Shown here: positions 34,174 through 44,821 of the stretch, one piece after another
How positions within the stretch are numbered: position 1 is the first letter of the stretch
How the letters are laid out: each line of letters begins with the position of its first letter
Source: Dichetophora obliterata
Taxonomy: Eukaryota > Arthropoda > Insecta > Diptera > Sciomyzidae
Assembly: GCA_963920525.1 (NCBI GenBank)
Contig: OY986438.1
Coordinates: forward strand, 51,673,253-51,737,252
Direction of reading: 5' to 3'
Length of the DNA: 64,000 bases
Notes under the pieces: generated by a model
Databases searched by the model: none
What the model was told of the DNA's origin: nothing
What the model saw: only the letters and a program-made list of their open reading frames with translations
Position numbers and translations under genes: made by a program

Positions 34174-35985
34174 TTACCAGGTAACTTCAAATGCCGGGTT
34201 ATCGTTGCTTTTCATGTTCCGTAGCTCAATGTTGTTGCTGAACTTGGTTGATTTTTTACGCTGAATTAGGATTTGAATAAGTTTTAGTATCACAAAAATG
34301 ATGAATATCGTTGTGAGTGTAGATGTTATTCCAGTTGTCCAAGATTGATGGTTCCATATCCTCTTCCAGTTTGTTTCATGAAGTTCATTTAATGCGTCTG
34401 TAGCAATTCTTTCCTTAAGATGAAACACTGTTGCTAAATCGTCAGATAACGGAATTACTGTCTCATTAGAAATTTGAAGCATTGTGTGATTGTTGATTGT
34501 TGTGTTGACGACGGCCATAGACTTTGTATAGTGAGTTACAACTTGAATGTCCTTTGTTAGGGTTGCTTCCAGCCTTATCGATCGTGATTGAATAGTACAA
34601 TCCGGCGTGACGTGTATTATTCCTGTCTCGTTAAGAAAAACTTCTTCTCTCTTGTTACCACAGTTCACAAATACAGTGGTCTGGATAGGTGTAACAAACA
34701 TCCAAGCATTCGAGGTCCACAGCTCCTTCCAAATTGTGCTTTCTAAATTGAGTAGTCTTGTCGCACATTTTTTGAAAGTTAGTCTTTTGTATTACTGCTG
34801 TACTATGCAATTTTCGGCTTCATATATCTTGAAGAATATGGATGGTTGAAGAATTCGAATGGTTTCATTCCATTTGGATGCCTTTGAATGTCCTCTAGCG
34901 ACGACTCAAAGTACCGGTTCAGATTATAATTGACTCCAAAAGTGGATGAGGTCAATTTTACTTCTTGGAAGACGTTTCACTTTACTCGTTCTGGTACTGT
35001 ATTAACCTTAATCACCTCATAATTTTCTGCATCCGTGATTACAAAATATCCAGATATAACTATATCCGTTAGTGTTTATGAAAAATTCCAACTTATCGAG
35101 TGGTTCTGGACTGATTTCCAATTCTGGACCCAATGTTTTGGTACAATATGTTGTTATTTCGTGGATCTTTTGGTGTGATAAGAACTCATACAAATGACTA
35201 CGCTTTAGATAAGCGTTTAATAACTTGGTGTACTTGTCTTCAATTTCTTTCATATAACTGCTTGCTATAAGATATGTATTTATTAGATGAATATTTATGT
35301 TATTGTCATCGCTGATTTTATACCAGGCTTGCATTTGATTTATAGCTTGCATGCCTTCATTTAATTTTTTTGTAAATTTGTTGATTTTCGTTGCGATTCT
35401 GGCTTCTGTCTCATCTACTGCAGCTAACGTAGATAACATAAGTTTGGTGTTGCTTTTTGTAGATTTCATTAAAGTCTTTTGATTTTGATCTAATGATTCG
35501 ATGTCATGGTACACTTCGTCATTTACTCCAAATAATGCTGTCATAACAAGTCCTCTTTTTTGTCTTTGATGGCCTGTATTCAAACGCCTAAAAATTTCAA
35601 ATATCTTGACCCATTCCTCATTTAAGTGATGTACTAATTCATCACACTGACTGTCACTAGTCAATCCTTTTGCCTTATTACACAAGCTTGCCATTTGTTC
35701 CTTTGTTCGATTCAGATTTTTCTTGTCTTGTATAATGTCGTTGATTGGGAATAAAGACCTCGTGCGAAGGATTCCGCGTTGAACTTTCGCTGCTCCTAGG
35801 TTTTCTATGAATAGCCCAGGTCCAGGGTGTGTTATGGTGTAGCTGGCATGCAATGAACTGAAGTTGGAGATCAACAGCAGTACTATCATAACCGTTGATA
35901 ATGTTGATGTTACTGTAATCGACGTAGTTTTTTTATCTTTCAGATACTTTCCGGCCTCACTGGGAGTAACTGAACCATGAGACAT
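34174..35985 (-). pseudogene. env: F-type envelope glycoprotein gene (env), broken
   Basis: The env region continues in the same reading frame as integrase, without a stop between them. It begins near residue 515 of the 835-codon frame 37524-35017. It shows a hydrophobic signal segment (about residues 535-555, around 'STVMIVLLLISNF'), a basic furin-type site RQKR at 654-657, and then a hydrophobic/Gly stretch like the fusion peptides of baculovirus-F/errantivirus-type proteins, followed by helical regions. The frame is lost near 35060. At least one further stop follows, and the open frame 34701-34174 supplies the C-terminal ectodomain, a membrane anchor (about 'LTTIFIIFVILKLIQIL') and a short tail. 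Such proteins fuse viral and cell membranes. This copy cannot make a complete one. Confidence 0.7.
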
Positions 35986-37584
35986 ATCTTGAGTTGTTGG
36001 TTGGCATCCTTGTTCTATTTTAAAGTTGTCATCAATTGGTAGCAAACAAATTTTTTGTATCGCTCGTTTGAGTATAGTTTTTTGCGTTTTAACTGTTGCA
36101 ACTCGAGCAAGCCCATTTGTGCCTTTATGAATTTCGATGATTCTGCCCAGTGGCCATTTTGATGAAACCATTGCCTCATCTTTTACAAGGACTAATTGAC
36201 CAACTTCTAAATTTGATGTTTGTTTAGTCCACTTGAATCTTTGCTGTTGTATGCTTTTTAAGTATTCTTCATACCAACGTTTGCAAATATCCTGTTTGAT
36301 TTTTTGAACCATTTTCCACCGCTTTAAAGTACTGTCTGCAAAATTGAAGATGCTGTCATGTGTTTTTGTCATCAAGGAGGAGCCCACAATAAAATGTCCT
36401 AGTGTTAATGCGTTGAGATCTTCAATGTTATCAGATAATGGACATAGTGGACGTGAATTTAGACATCCTTCTATTTGAACCAAAACAGTGTTCACTTCTT
36501 CATATGTTAATTTTTGATCACCTATAACCCTAATTAGGTGATGTTTAATAGATCTCACTCCTGATTTCCATAATCCACCAAAATGTGGTGATCCAGGTGG
36601 AATGAAGTGCCATTGAATACCAGTTTCTGCAAGACTTTTCTGTAGCTGCACAGTCTGTATAATATTATTCGCTCCTACGAAGTTGGTTCCATTATCACTG
36701 TATATATGGTGAACTGATCCACGCCTACTTATCATTCGTCTGAGGGCTGCCAGGAATCCTTGTGTTGTAAGATCAGAAGTTAGTTCTATATGAACTGCTT
36801 TTGTCGCAAAGCAGACAAATATTGCTATGTATGCCTTATGCAATTTTATTCCACGAAATTGCGAACATTTAATGAGTAAAGGTCCTGCGTAGTCAACGCC
36901 GCAATGAGTGAATGGCCTTGAAAAATTTACTCGAGGTGCTGGTAACTGCCCCATCAATTGAACTTGTCCTTTGGCGTTGTACCGGAAACATTTCATGCAT
37001 TTTCTGATGTGCGCCTTTACTACAATTGTTCCGCGAAGAATCCAAAATTTATTTCGTACGTGATTGAGAGTTAACTTTGCACCCCCATGCAATGTGTCAA
37101 TATGTGCTTGTTGAATAATAAGTTTTGCTAGATGGTTTGAATGATGCAATATTATTGGATGTTTTTGATTCATTGACAGATTTGTGTGCTCCAACTTGCC
37201 TCCAACCTGCCTCCAACGTAACAAGTCTTCATTATCAACAAATGGATGCAAAGAATAAATTTTATTATTTTTTGACAAATCTTTTTGTAATTTTAGATTT
37301 TTGATATCTTCTTCGAACACTTGTTGCGCACGCCTAACAAGTGCCTTTTCTGCAGCATTTATTTCTTCCCCGGTTATATGTCCAATACGTTTTTCTCCTA
37401 CTTTGACACAATTATTGATAAACCTTAAACAATAAGCTGTTACTCGAAGAAGTAAGCGAAGTGATGAAAATCGATTCGTTATTTCTTTGTCTTCATTCTT
37501 AAGTTGTGCCACCGTGCATGTCAATGAATTTCGAACTTCTGGAACTTGGCTTATGTCGATTATAGTTTTATCCTTAGGCCAATT
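35986..37584 (-). pseudogene. BEL/Pao integrase with DUF5641 domain, third catalytic residue changed
   Basis: An in-frame TAA at 37585-37587 separates this from RNase H. Numbered from 37524: an HHCC-type zinc domain (H...H...CMKC, about 130-180), then the catalytic core with Asp in 'THCGVDYAGP' and Asp in 'IYSDNGTNFVG'. The third position falls in 'HFGGLWKSGVRS', where BEL integrases have Glu after Trp. The codon at 36565-36567 reads AAA (Lys 320), one transition from GAA. The DUF5641 domain follows ('VGQLVLVKDEAMVSSKWPLG'). The enzyme inserts element cDNA into the genome. With the Glu lost it should be catalytically dead. Confidence 0.8.
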
Positions 37585-37587
37585 TTA

Positions 37588-39760
37588 ATCATTATCTTTA
37601 AGCCAATGTGGTCCATTCCACCACAATGAATTTGAGATAAGACTATCTCCAAATACACCTCTTGATGGAATATATGCTGGGTTTTCAGATCCAGAAACAA
37701 ATCGAAATTGTCCTTTAAAATTTTCTTGTATGAGTGACACTCGATTTGCAACAAATGTGGTCCATTTTACAGGATGTTGCTTAAGCCAATTAAGCACAAT
37801 TTTTGAGTCTGACCATGCAAAAACTCTTTCGTATTTAGTTGAAGTTCCGTTCTGGATATAGTTTATTAGTTTTGTCAGAAGAACAGCTGCACATAATTCC
37901 AGCCTGGCCAGTGATATCTGCTTTACTGGCGCTACTTTTGTTTTTGATGCAAGCAATGATATTGATATGTTGTTCTTATTGGTAACCTTTGCATATACAA
38001 CAGCTGCGTACGCTCTTTCAGATGCGTCTGCAAGCCCATGTAGTTCGATTATGCTATCTGTTGACTGCTGAGTCCATCTTTTTATCTTGATGCTCTGAAC
38101 GGTTGGTAAACGTGATTTGAATTCATGCCATTCTGCTTGTAAATTAGCTGGAAGCTGTTCATCTCATCCATTGCCTTGAATCCAAAGTTTTTGAATAAAA
38201 ATTTTTTCCTTTATTGTAACTGGTGACAGCCAACCAAAAGGATCAAATAGTTTCCCAGCATCACTCAGCACAGCCCTTTTCGTAATTTTGGTACTGAAGG
38301 ATGCTGTATTGATTTTGAATTCAAAGTGATCAGTTTTAGGACACCATTTTATTCCTTAAATTTTTATTGTCTGATCCTTGCTAAGCTCCATATCTAGGTC
38401 TGTTTCTATGTCTTCCTTTGGTATAATTTGTAACAGCTCTGGCTTATTTGATGACCACTTTCGAAGTTTGAAACCGCCTTTTCTTAGCATTTGTATCAGT
38501 TGTTGTTGTATTTCTTTACCTTCTTCTATAGAGTTCGAGCCTCCTAAACAATCATCCACATAGAATCCATTAGTTACAGTTTCATATGCTAATGGGTAAT
38601 TTATTTTTTCGTCTTCTGCTAATGTTATCATTTTCTTGATAGCGAGATACGGAGTGGATGCTGTGCCATAAGTAACAGTGTTCAATCGGTATTCCTTAAT
38701 TGGTTTCTTGTTGTCTTCTCTCCATAAAATACGCTGGAGGTCCTTATCGTCTTCATGGATTCGTATTTGCCGATACATTTTTTTCTATGTCGGCTGTGAA
38801 AGCTACTGGAAATGTCCTCCACTGAAGTAATAACGTTAATAAGTTTTTTTGAAGAGTAGGACCTATCATCATTATACTATTTAATGATTCTCCTGAGGTA
38901 GTTTTTGCGGATGCATTGAAAACTACTCTAAGTTTTGTCGTCGTACTGTCTTCTTTTATGACCGCATGATGTGGCAAATAATAAGTTTTCGCGTGTGTGA
39001 CTGCCGACACTTCTTCCATGTGACCGAGTTTAATGTATTCCTGGATGAACTCGGTGTATTCTTGACGCAACGTAGGGTTTTTTGCCAATCTTTGTTCTAG
39101 CAAAAAAAATCGTTTTAATGCCATCCTTTTTGAGTCCCCAAGATTTGATCGATTGTCAAGTAATGGTAATCTCACAACATATCGCCCTATTTCATCTCGA
39201 GAGTGAGTGGAATTGTAGTGCAACTCACACTGTTTCTCATCATTTGTTCTTAAATCGGCATTCGGAACTTCTTCTAGCTCCAAGAATTTTTTCAGCATTT
39301 CATCATTGTTGTATACGTTGACACATGATGTGACTTCATTTAATGGTTGCTTGCGTATTTTCTGTTCTGATGATGTTGTCAAAGGTCCTGATAAAATCCA
39401 TCCAAATATCGTGTTTTGAGCCATTGGCGTATTTTTTGGACCCTTGAGCAATCCTTGGCCTATGATTTCCGGAAACACATCCGACCCAATCAGCAATTGA
39501 ATTTCTTTTGGCTCAGAATACCAAGGATCTGCTAGTTGTAAGCCGTCTATGTGCGACCATTGCTCTGGCTTGAACTCTTTGCTGGGCATTTTTGATGTAA
39601 TGCTTGGCATTATGATTGCTTCGATGTGACAACCCTTTTTGTCATTGTGAATTGACAGTATTCGCAACGAGCACTTGGCAATAACTTGTGTTGACTGACC
39701 ATTGATGCCATTCACCTGAGTTTTGTAATTTATCGTTGGAACTTTGAGACTTCTTGCAAG
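37588..39760 (-). pseudogene. BEL/Pao protease remnant, reverse transcriptase and RNase H
   Basis: From 39760 downward the frame enters just after where a protease active site should be, with 'INGQSTQVIAKCSLRI' and then 'EIQLLIGSDVFPEII', the linker to RT. RT blocks 'LRVVFNASAKT' and 'FTADIEK' precede a one-base shift in an A-run at 38779-38786. The frame 38778-38356 then carries 'MYRQIRI', 'TYGTASTPYLAIK' and the catalytic YVDD (38551-38562). A TAA at 38356-38358 and a TGA near 38166 interrupt the same frame before RNase H, where 'LARLELCAAVLLTKLINYI' and 'FAWSDSKIVLNWLK' are clear in 37956-37588. No DTG/DSG protease triad is present. Confidence 0.8.
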
Positions 39761-41192
39761 TTTTTCAGTTTTGATGGTTTCAGTTTCAGATTTGATGGTT
39801 ATTATTACACACAGGGCATGCAGAAGAAACTACTGTTACGTGGCTTTTAGTGCTTGCTGATGGTGAGTGAAAACCGGTTTTGTCTCGATTAAGATCTCGC
39901 AGAACTTCTCTTCCGTTTTCTAGGCCTCTAAATCTGCCTTCTATAAACTCGAAAAGCTCTTTTAATTCTGGAACTGCAGTTGAGGCTCCTCTTGACTGTT
40001 GATACAATTTTCTTGTTTCACAATCCAGTTTTGGAAGCAATAGTTGTATTATAAGTGGGTCCCACGATGATGTGTCTACACCCAAGTTGCTGATGCCATA
40101 TAATATTTCTCTTGTAGAATCTATTATCGTTTTCAGATCATAAGCATTTTCAGTTCTTACAGCCTTCAAGTTAAGCAATTTCTTGATAAAATTGTTTACT
40201 AATGCTGCAGGATTTTGATACCTCTTGGTCAATAATTCAACTGCTGCGAAATTGTTGCTAGAGGTCGTTGTCAAATGATTCATAAGCCTCGCGGCTTCTC
40301 CACGAACGCTACTCTTTAGGCATTGCATTCTTTCGATGTTCTTGTTCCTTGTTTTGAAGAACTAGTCGCTCAAATAATTCCCAAAACGGCGTCCACTCTT
40401 CATATCTCCCATTGAATACTGGCAAGTTTAGGGTTGGCAGCTTAAGAGTTCTTGCAGTTGATGGTTTAGCTTCTGGTGCTGCTTCCTTTTTGCGTATATT
40501 TAGCTCTTCTTGTAGCTGAATATACGTCTCCTCAAATATTTTTTCCAGATTGTAAAATTCGTTTTGGTCGTCGTCTTCTTTGGAGACCATGATTTCCTCG
40601 TTGATTTTGGTAATTACAGCCCAACACGCACTAAGTTGTTCGGCTTTAAACTCCAGCGCCACATTGCTCTTGGATAAGTCGATGCTTTCTTTGATTCTGA
40701 CCAAATTCAACTTTAATAACTCCAATCGCCTGGCTGTCATGTTATTGCAGTCTAATTTAATACCTTCACTGGCACTCTTGCTGGCTTCGTCTTTGTTTTT
40801 GAATGCTGCGACCGCTGAAGAATGCTGATTAGAAAGTTCACCTCCTTCTGATTCGGACCTGCTTCCCTTTTCCTGTAGTTGTTTTAGCTCGCTTCTGAAT
40901 TTGGCTTGAATTTCTTCACATTTGTTTTCAATCTTCTCAAAGATTTTTTTTTTGTGAAGTAGTCATGTTGTGGATCCACATTTACCAAATCACCAAGCCT
41001 TCCATTGTTTATTTGGAAATCTGTCCATTTGTCTCGCAAATTTTCCAAACGTTGTACAAAATACTGCATGGAGCACATGCTTGTTGAATCTTTTTTGAAA
41101 TTCACCCAGATCTGCTGAATTTCTGTCTCTATTTTAAGTTGGCTTTGTACCAACTCCTTAAACTCCTCTTCTGCCATGTTAGAATGGTTCAC
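39761..41192 (-). pseudogene. gag: BEL/Pao gag, broken by frameshifts
   Basis: The start ATG is at about 41192. The first ~80 codons are a coiled-coil-like helical region. The frame then shifts at an A-run (about 40943-40952), and matching helical gag sequence continues in the frame ending at 40309, where 'LPTLNLPVFNGRYEEWTPFW' is the hallmark of BEL gag. A second shift near 40320 leads to 'SSVRGEAARLMNHL' and 'FAAVELLTKRYQNPAALVNN'. The product should form virus-like particles. A zinc knuckle begins at 'CPVCNNNH' but is cut off by a stop at 39786, next to the protease deletion. Confidence 0.8.
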
Positions 41193-41387
41193 TTTTTGTT
41201 TGTATAATGATTTATATATATTTTTTTTTATTTAACACTATTCCGATGTCTAAGCCTCGGTACGCTTTAATCACTGTCGGCCGTGATTAACGCCAAAAAT
41301 ATGTTGTGGTCAAAAAATGTTTTTTAGACTTCTGTTTAATTTACTCTTTTTTTTTACTAGGACTCTGGTGGTCGTGGTTCAACTTTT

Positions 41388-41399
41388 CTCGAAGGACCA
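41388..41399 (-). promoter_or_regulatory. Primer-binding site, tRNA-Tyr type
   Basis: On the minus strand TGGTCCTTCGAG lies one base inside the 5' LTR. It is complementary to the 3' end of fly tRNA-Tyr (…CTCGAAGGA plus CCA) over 12 bases. It primes minus-strand DNA synthesis. Confidence 0.75.
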
Positions 41400-41400
41400 A

Positions 41401-41848
41401 TGAATAAAACTCCCGTTTTATTTTTGATTATAAACGTACTTAAAGTGGGTGTAAAAAGTCACTGTTTGTTTATTAACAACTGAAAAAGCTAAAAGTAAAA
41501 CTTTATATAACAAACTTATGTTTAGCTAAGCAGTTTGGGTAAGCGTGTATGTTTCCCAAACTGTGGATGACCCACATCGTAATTATTGGTTAACAAGTAT
41601 TTATTGCAACTCAGGTGTTGCTCAATTAATTAAAGAATCAAAGTTGACCGAGTTTCTGTGCGCGTGTTGCATTGTTGCTCAATTAATTAAAGAATCAAAG
41701 TGTTCAAAAGTTGACCGAGTTTATGTGCGCGTGTTGCATTTACTATGTCAACTAAAACGCGCGCACAGAAACTTGGACAATTTTAACCACTTGTTTTGCA
41801 ACAAAAAAGTGTTAAAAGAACAAAACATTTTTGTTGATTTCATCAACA
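41401..41848 (-). repeat. 5' LTR of the BEL/Pao element
   Basis: The 448-bp partner of 33697-34144; it would hold the promoter for the minus-strand transcript. No clear TATA/initiator pair could be fixed by eye. Confidence 0.9.
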
Positions 41849-41853
41849 CCAAT

Positions 41854-43086
41854 AATTTTTTAAATACCATAATAAATTAAAATTATTTATATTATGCAAT
41901 ATATTTTTTCCATATTAAAAATTTATTTTGTTAACTAAAATTTTAATTTTAAATTACTTTTAAAATATACACATATGTATATGCTCTTTACTACAGGAAA
42001 AATAATTAATTCAAATGTACCCATATTCATTTCCATTAATTAAACATAACTTTGAACTACATTTAGTTTTAACCAACAAAACAAATGAACAAGAACAACA
42101 AATTCATCACCAAAAATATCAAACGAAAACTTTTTATAAAACAAAACAAATTTTTACATGAATTTAATTGCGAGCTTTTTAGATCAGGTAAGTTCGAAGA
42201 AGGACTACAACAACGAGTTTGTTTTTGAATAATTTTTATTTAGAAGGTAAAATGCTTTAAAATAGTTTTAAAAAATATAAAGTAAAAAAGAATTTTTCTC
42301 TATTACTGCATAAAAAGGAATTCTACGTCAATACTTACGATAATATCGAAACTGTGTCTTTTTTTCAATTGAATTAATATTTCTGTTCGGTTGCCCCCCC
42401 CCCCCTGCAGACAATGGCAAACCTCATAAAGCAAAAACTACCACGTTAAGCTTCTCGAGAACGTAAGCCGTTCAGAGTCGGCATAAAACCCATAGGTTCA
42501 GTTCTCGGTCATTTGTGTTCAAACATTTAATAATATAATAAAAGTTTTGACAACAAATCTAAATTCACATTTTATAGTTTATTTATAAGCTATAGATTGA
42601 TGAAATTAATATTGAGATCGGTTGAAAAAGCATTATATAACAGTATTTAGCGATGTACCAAATCGGAAAACAGGATTTATTCAATTTTGTTTTTGTCTCC
42701 TCACTTTGACATGCGATAGCTTCGCCAATTGAACTCAGAATAACACAAAATTACACTTATTGGCAAGCTACAAATATTGAGCGAAAATTGCGTTTTTCTT
42801 TTGTAGTTTTATTCTATCGCTTTCGAATTATTCATTGTAGTTTTTATTCAATTCTCATAAAAATTGACATCCCCATACTTTCGATACGAATGGTTTAAAA
42901 AAAAATTAAGCAACTTTACTTCTTAAAATTTGAATATGAACTTATAGCTGTTTAGATAATAAAACCAATAATAAAGTAAATAAACCACACCTATTGGCAA
43001 ATCAAAAAATTTCACAACATCACTGACATGTACCCGAATCCTGTGCACACCGCTTGTTACGTAATACCAGTCATAGTTATCAAATA
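41854..43086. other. No gene recognised
   Basis: AT-rich DNA with a C12 tract at 42394-42405. The short stretch 42440-42520 is richer in G+C and carries 'ggttcagttctcgg', which is initiator-like, but nothing confirms a promoter. Confidence 0.4.
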
Positions 43087-44408
43087 CAGGGTTGCTGATG
43101 AAAGTCGCTACCAAAAAAAATTAGATAACTTTTTTTCAATTTAATGAATCTCTTTTTCTTTTTTTTTATTTTGCAGATTGATTTTTAGATCTAACAAAAA
43201 TGGATAACTGGGACACCGAAACAAGAATTTGGATTGTCCGCCGCTATCACGCCCAGGAGTCCGTAGTTTCGGTGCAAAGAGAGTATAGGCGCACGTTTGG
43301 CGGCAATCCTCCGAGCAGATGGACCATAATGAGACTTGTTAACAATTTTGCCGAGCATGGGACAGTTAACAGAAGACCTTACCATCGAAACAATTCAGTT
43401 CGGACGGAGGAAACAATCGCTGCTGTAGCTGCTGCCATACAAAACAAAACAAGAGTTTCGACAAGAAGCTTATCTGTCCAAATGGGTATAAGCAGACAGT
43501 CATTGCAGTCAATTATGCACAAAGATTTGGACTTATTCCCATATAAAATTCAAATGGCCAACAAACTGAACGCAGCAGACTTCCCGATTCGGTTGGAATT
43601 TTGCCAGAAGATGCTTCAAATGGTGGAAGAGGACGGAAACATGTTGAACTGTCTTTTCATGTCTGACGAGGCCCATTTCGATTTAAACGGCAACATAAAC
43701 AAACAAAATTGTCAAATATGAAGTGCTTCCAACCCACAGATGCTCCATGAGACGGAATTGCATCCACTTCGTGTCACAGTGTGGTGCGCAGTTTCATTAC
43801 GCTACATTGTCGGGCCCTACTTCTTCGAAGAAAACGGTCACACCGTTACTGTTACTGGATACCGTTACTTCAGCATGTTGAGAGAGTTTTTTTATCCAGA
43901 ATTACGCCGAATGAGAATTTCTTTAAACTCTGTGTAGTTTCAGCAAGATGGTGCAACTTCTTACATAGCCCGGCTTGTTATGACAGAACTGCGACAAAAA
44001 TTTCCCAATAAGCTGATATCCAGAAACTCCACATTCCGTTGGCCCCCCAGGTCGCCTGACCTTACTGCACCTGACTTTTTCTTGTGGGGTTATTGCAAAC
44101 AGGAGGTCTACAAAGCAAAACCAACAAATTTGAATTAACTAAAGCAATCCATTCGAGAAACAATTGCGGTTATTCCTGTCTCAACTCTCCAGGCAATAAT
44201 TTTTTTAAGAACAACTTTTTGGTAAGATGCCGTACATGCATCAACGAGCAGGGGGGGGGCATTTAAATTCCATTATTTTTAAAACTAATTAAGCTATATT
44301 TACTAAAATTGTATGATCTTTAATACGAATAAAAGAAAAATGAATTCCATACACTGAAAAAAAAGTTATTTGAGTTTCTTAATGTAGCAATATTCATCAG
44401 CCACCCTG
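43087..44408 (+). mobile_element. DD41D (IS630/mariner superfamily) transposon 1
   Basis: Termini of about 50 bp are inverted: CAGGGTTGCTGATGAAAGTC on the left, and the complement of CAGGGTGGCTGATGAATATT on the right. TA flanks both (43085-43086 and 44409-44410). The 1322-bp element encodes a transposase on the plus strand (43200 to about 44260). TIR mismatches and stop codons mark it as an old, dead copy. Confidence 0.8.
43200..44260 (+). pseudogene. DD41D transposase pseudogene 1
   Basis: The ATG at 43200 opens a 173-codon frame with two helix-turn-helix regions (about residues 5-60 and 75-115). The first catalytic Asp is at 156 in 'MSDEAHFDLNG'. The same frame continues through TGA (43719-43721), TAG (43935-43937) and TAA (44136-44138) with clear homology: second Asp at 250 ('FQQDGATS') and third at 292 ('RSPDLTAPDFFLWG'). 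41 residues separate them, giving DD41D. A shift in a T-run near 44200 precedes the typical 'CRTCINEQGGG' end. Two of the stops replace Trp codons by single transitions. The enzyme would cut and paste the element at TA sites. DD41D elements ('rosa' group) are known from tephritid flies. Confidence 0.75.
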
Positions 44409-44821
44409 TACATATGTACAAAACAATATGTACAAATCAAAAACATTGTACATGTATCTCGTTATTTTTACTAATTCTTCAAATGCCGCAAAATTAGTTG
44501 ATAGTCTTCATGAAAGCAAACTCAGAGTAATTGAAAAGTTTTTAATTGAAAGCTTACACAAAAAATATAAAAATGTATCATATTCGATGATAAAATATGG
44601 TATTCATTTTTTATTTCATAAAGCTACAAATTTGTTTTCAGATAAGGAAAAAAGCACATATTTTTAAATATTTTTTTATTTTTTCCATCAAACTAAGAAA
44701 ATTTTTGTGTTTTTCCAGTTGAAATATTGAGTTATTATAAGCACTACAAAAAATGAAATAAAAACATATTATTAAAAAAGTATCTGCTACAAAACTATCT
44801 ATGGTTACCTATTTTAATATA

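Larger units (their letters stand above)
33697..41848 (-). mobile_element. BEL/Pao LTR retrotransposon with env, structurally complete, inactivated
   Basis: Two 448-bp LTRs bound the element, and CCAAT is duplicated outside (33692-33696 and 41849-41853), the 5-bp duplication typical of BEL/Pao. On the minus strand the order is 5' LTR, a primer site matching tRNA-Tyr, gag, protease/RT/RNase H, integrase with the DUF5641 C-terminal domain, an F-type env, a purine-rich tract and the 3' LTR. This layout matches env-bearing BEL elements such as the roo group. The LTRs differ at five positions, so insertion was fairly recent. Yet the coding region has several frameshifts, mostly at A-runs, at least four stop codons, a deletion at the protease and a changed integrase catalytic residue. 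Confidence 0.9.

Noticed and set aside
33841..34224. A 127-codon plus-strand open frame, and its 111-codon twin at 41545-41880
   Set aside because: Both lie across the two LTRs, antisense to the element, with no domain. They are by-products of the repeated LTR sequence.
34174..35985. A domesticated host envelope-type gene
   Set aside because: It lies within an element with LTRs and target duplication and is broken by frameshifts and stops.
42440..42520. A core promoter
   Set aside because: The CATAAAA and TCAGTT motifs are only about 18 bases apart, too close for a TATA/initiator pair, and no transcript-like sequence follows.
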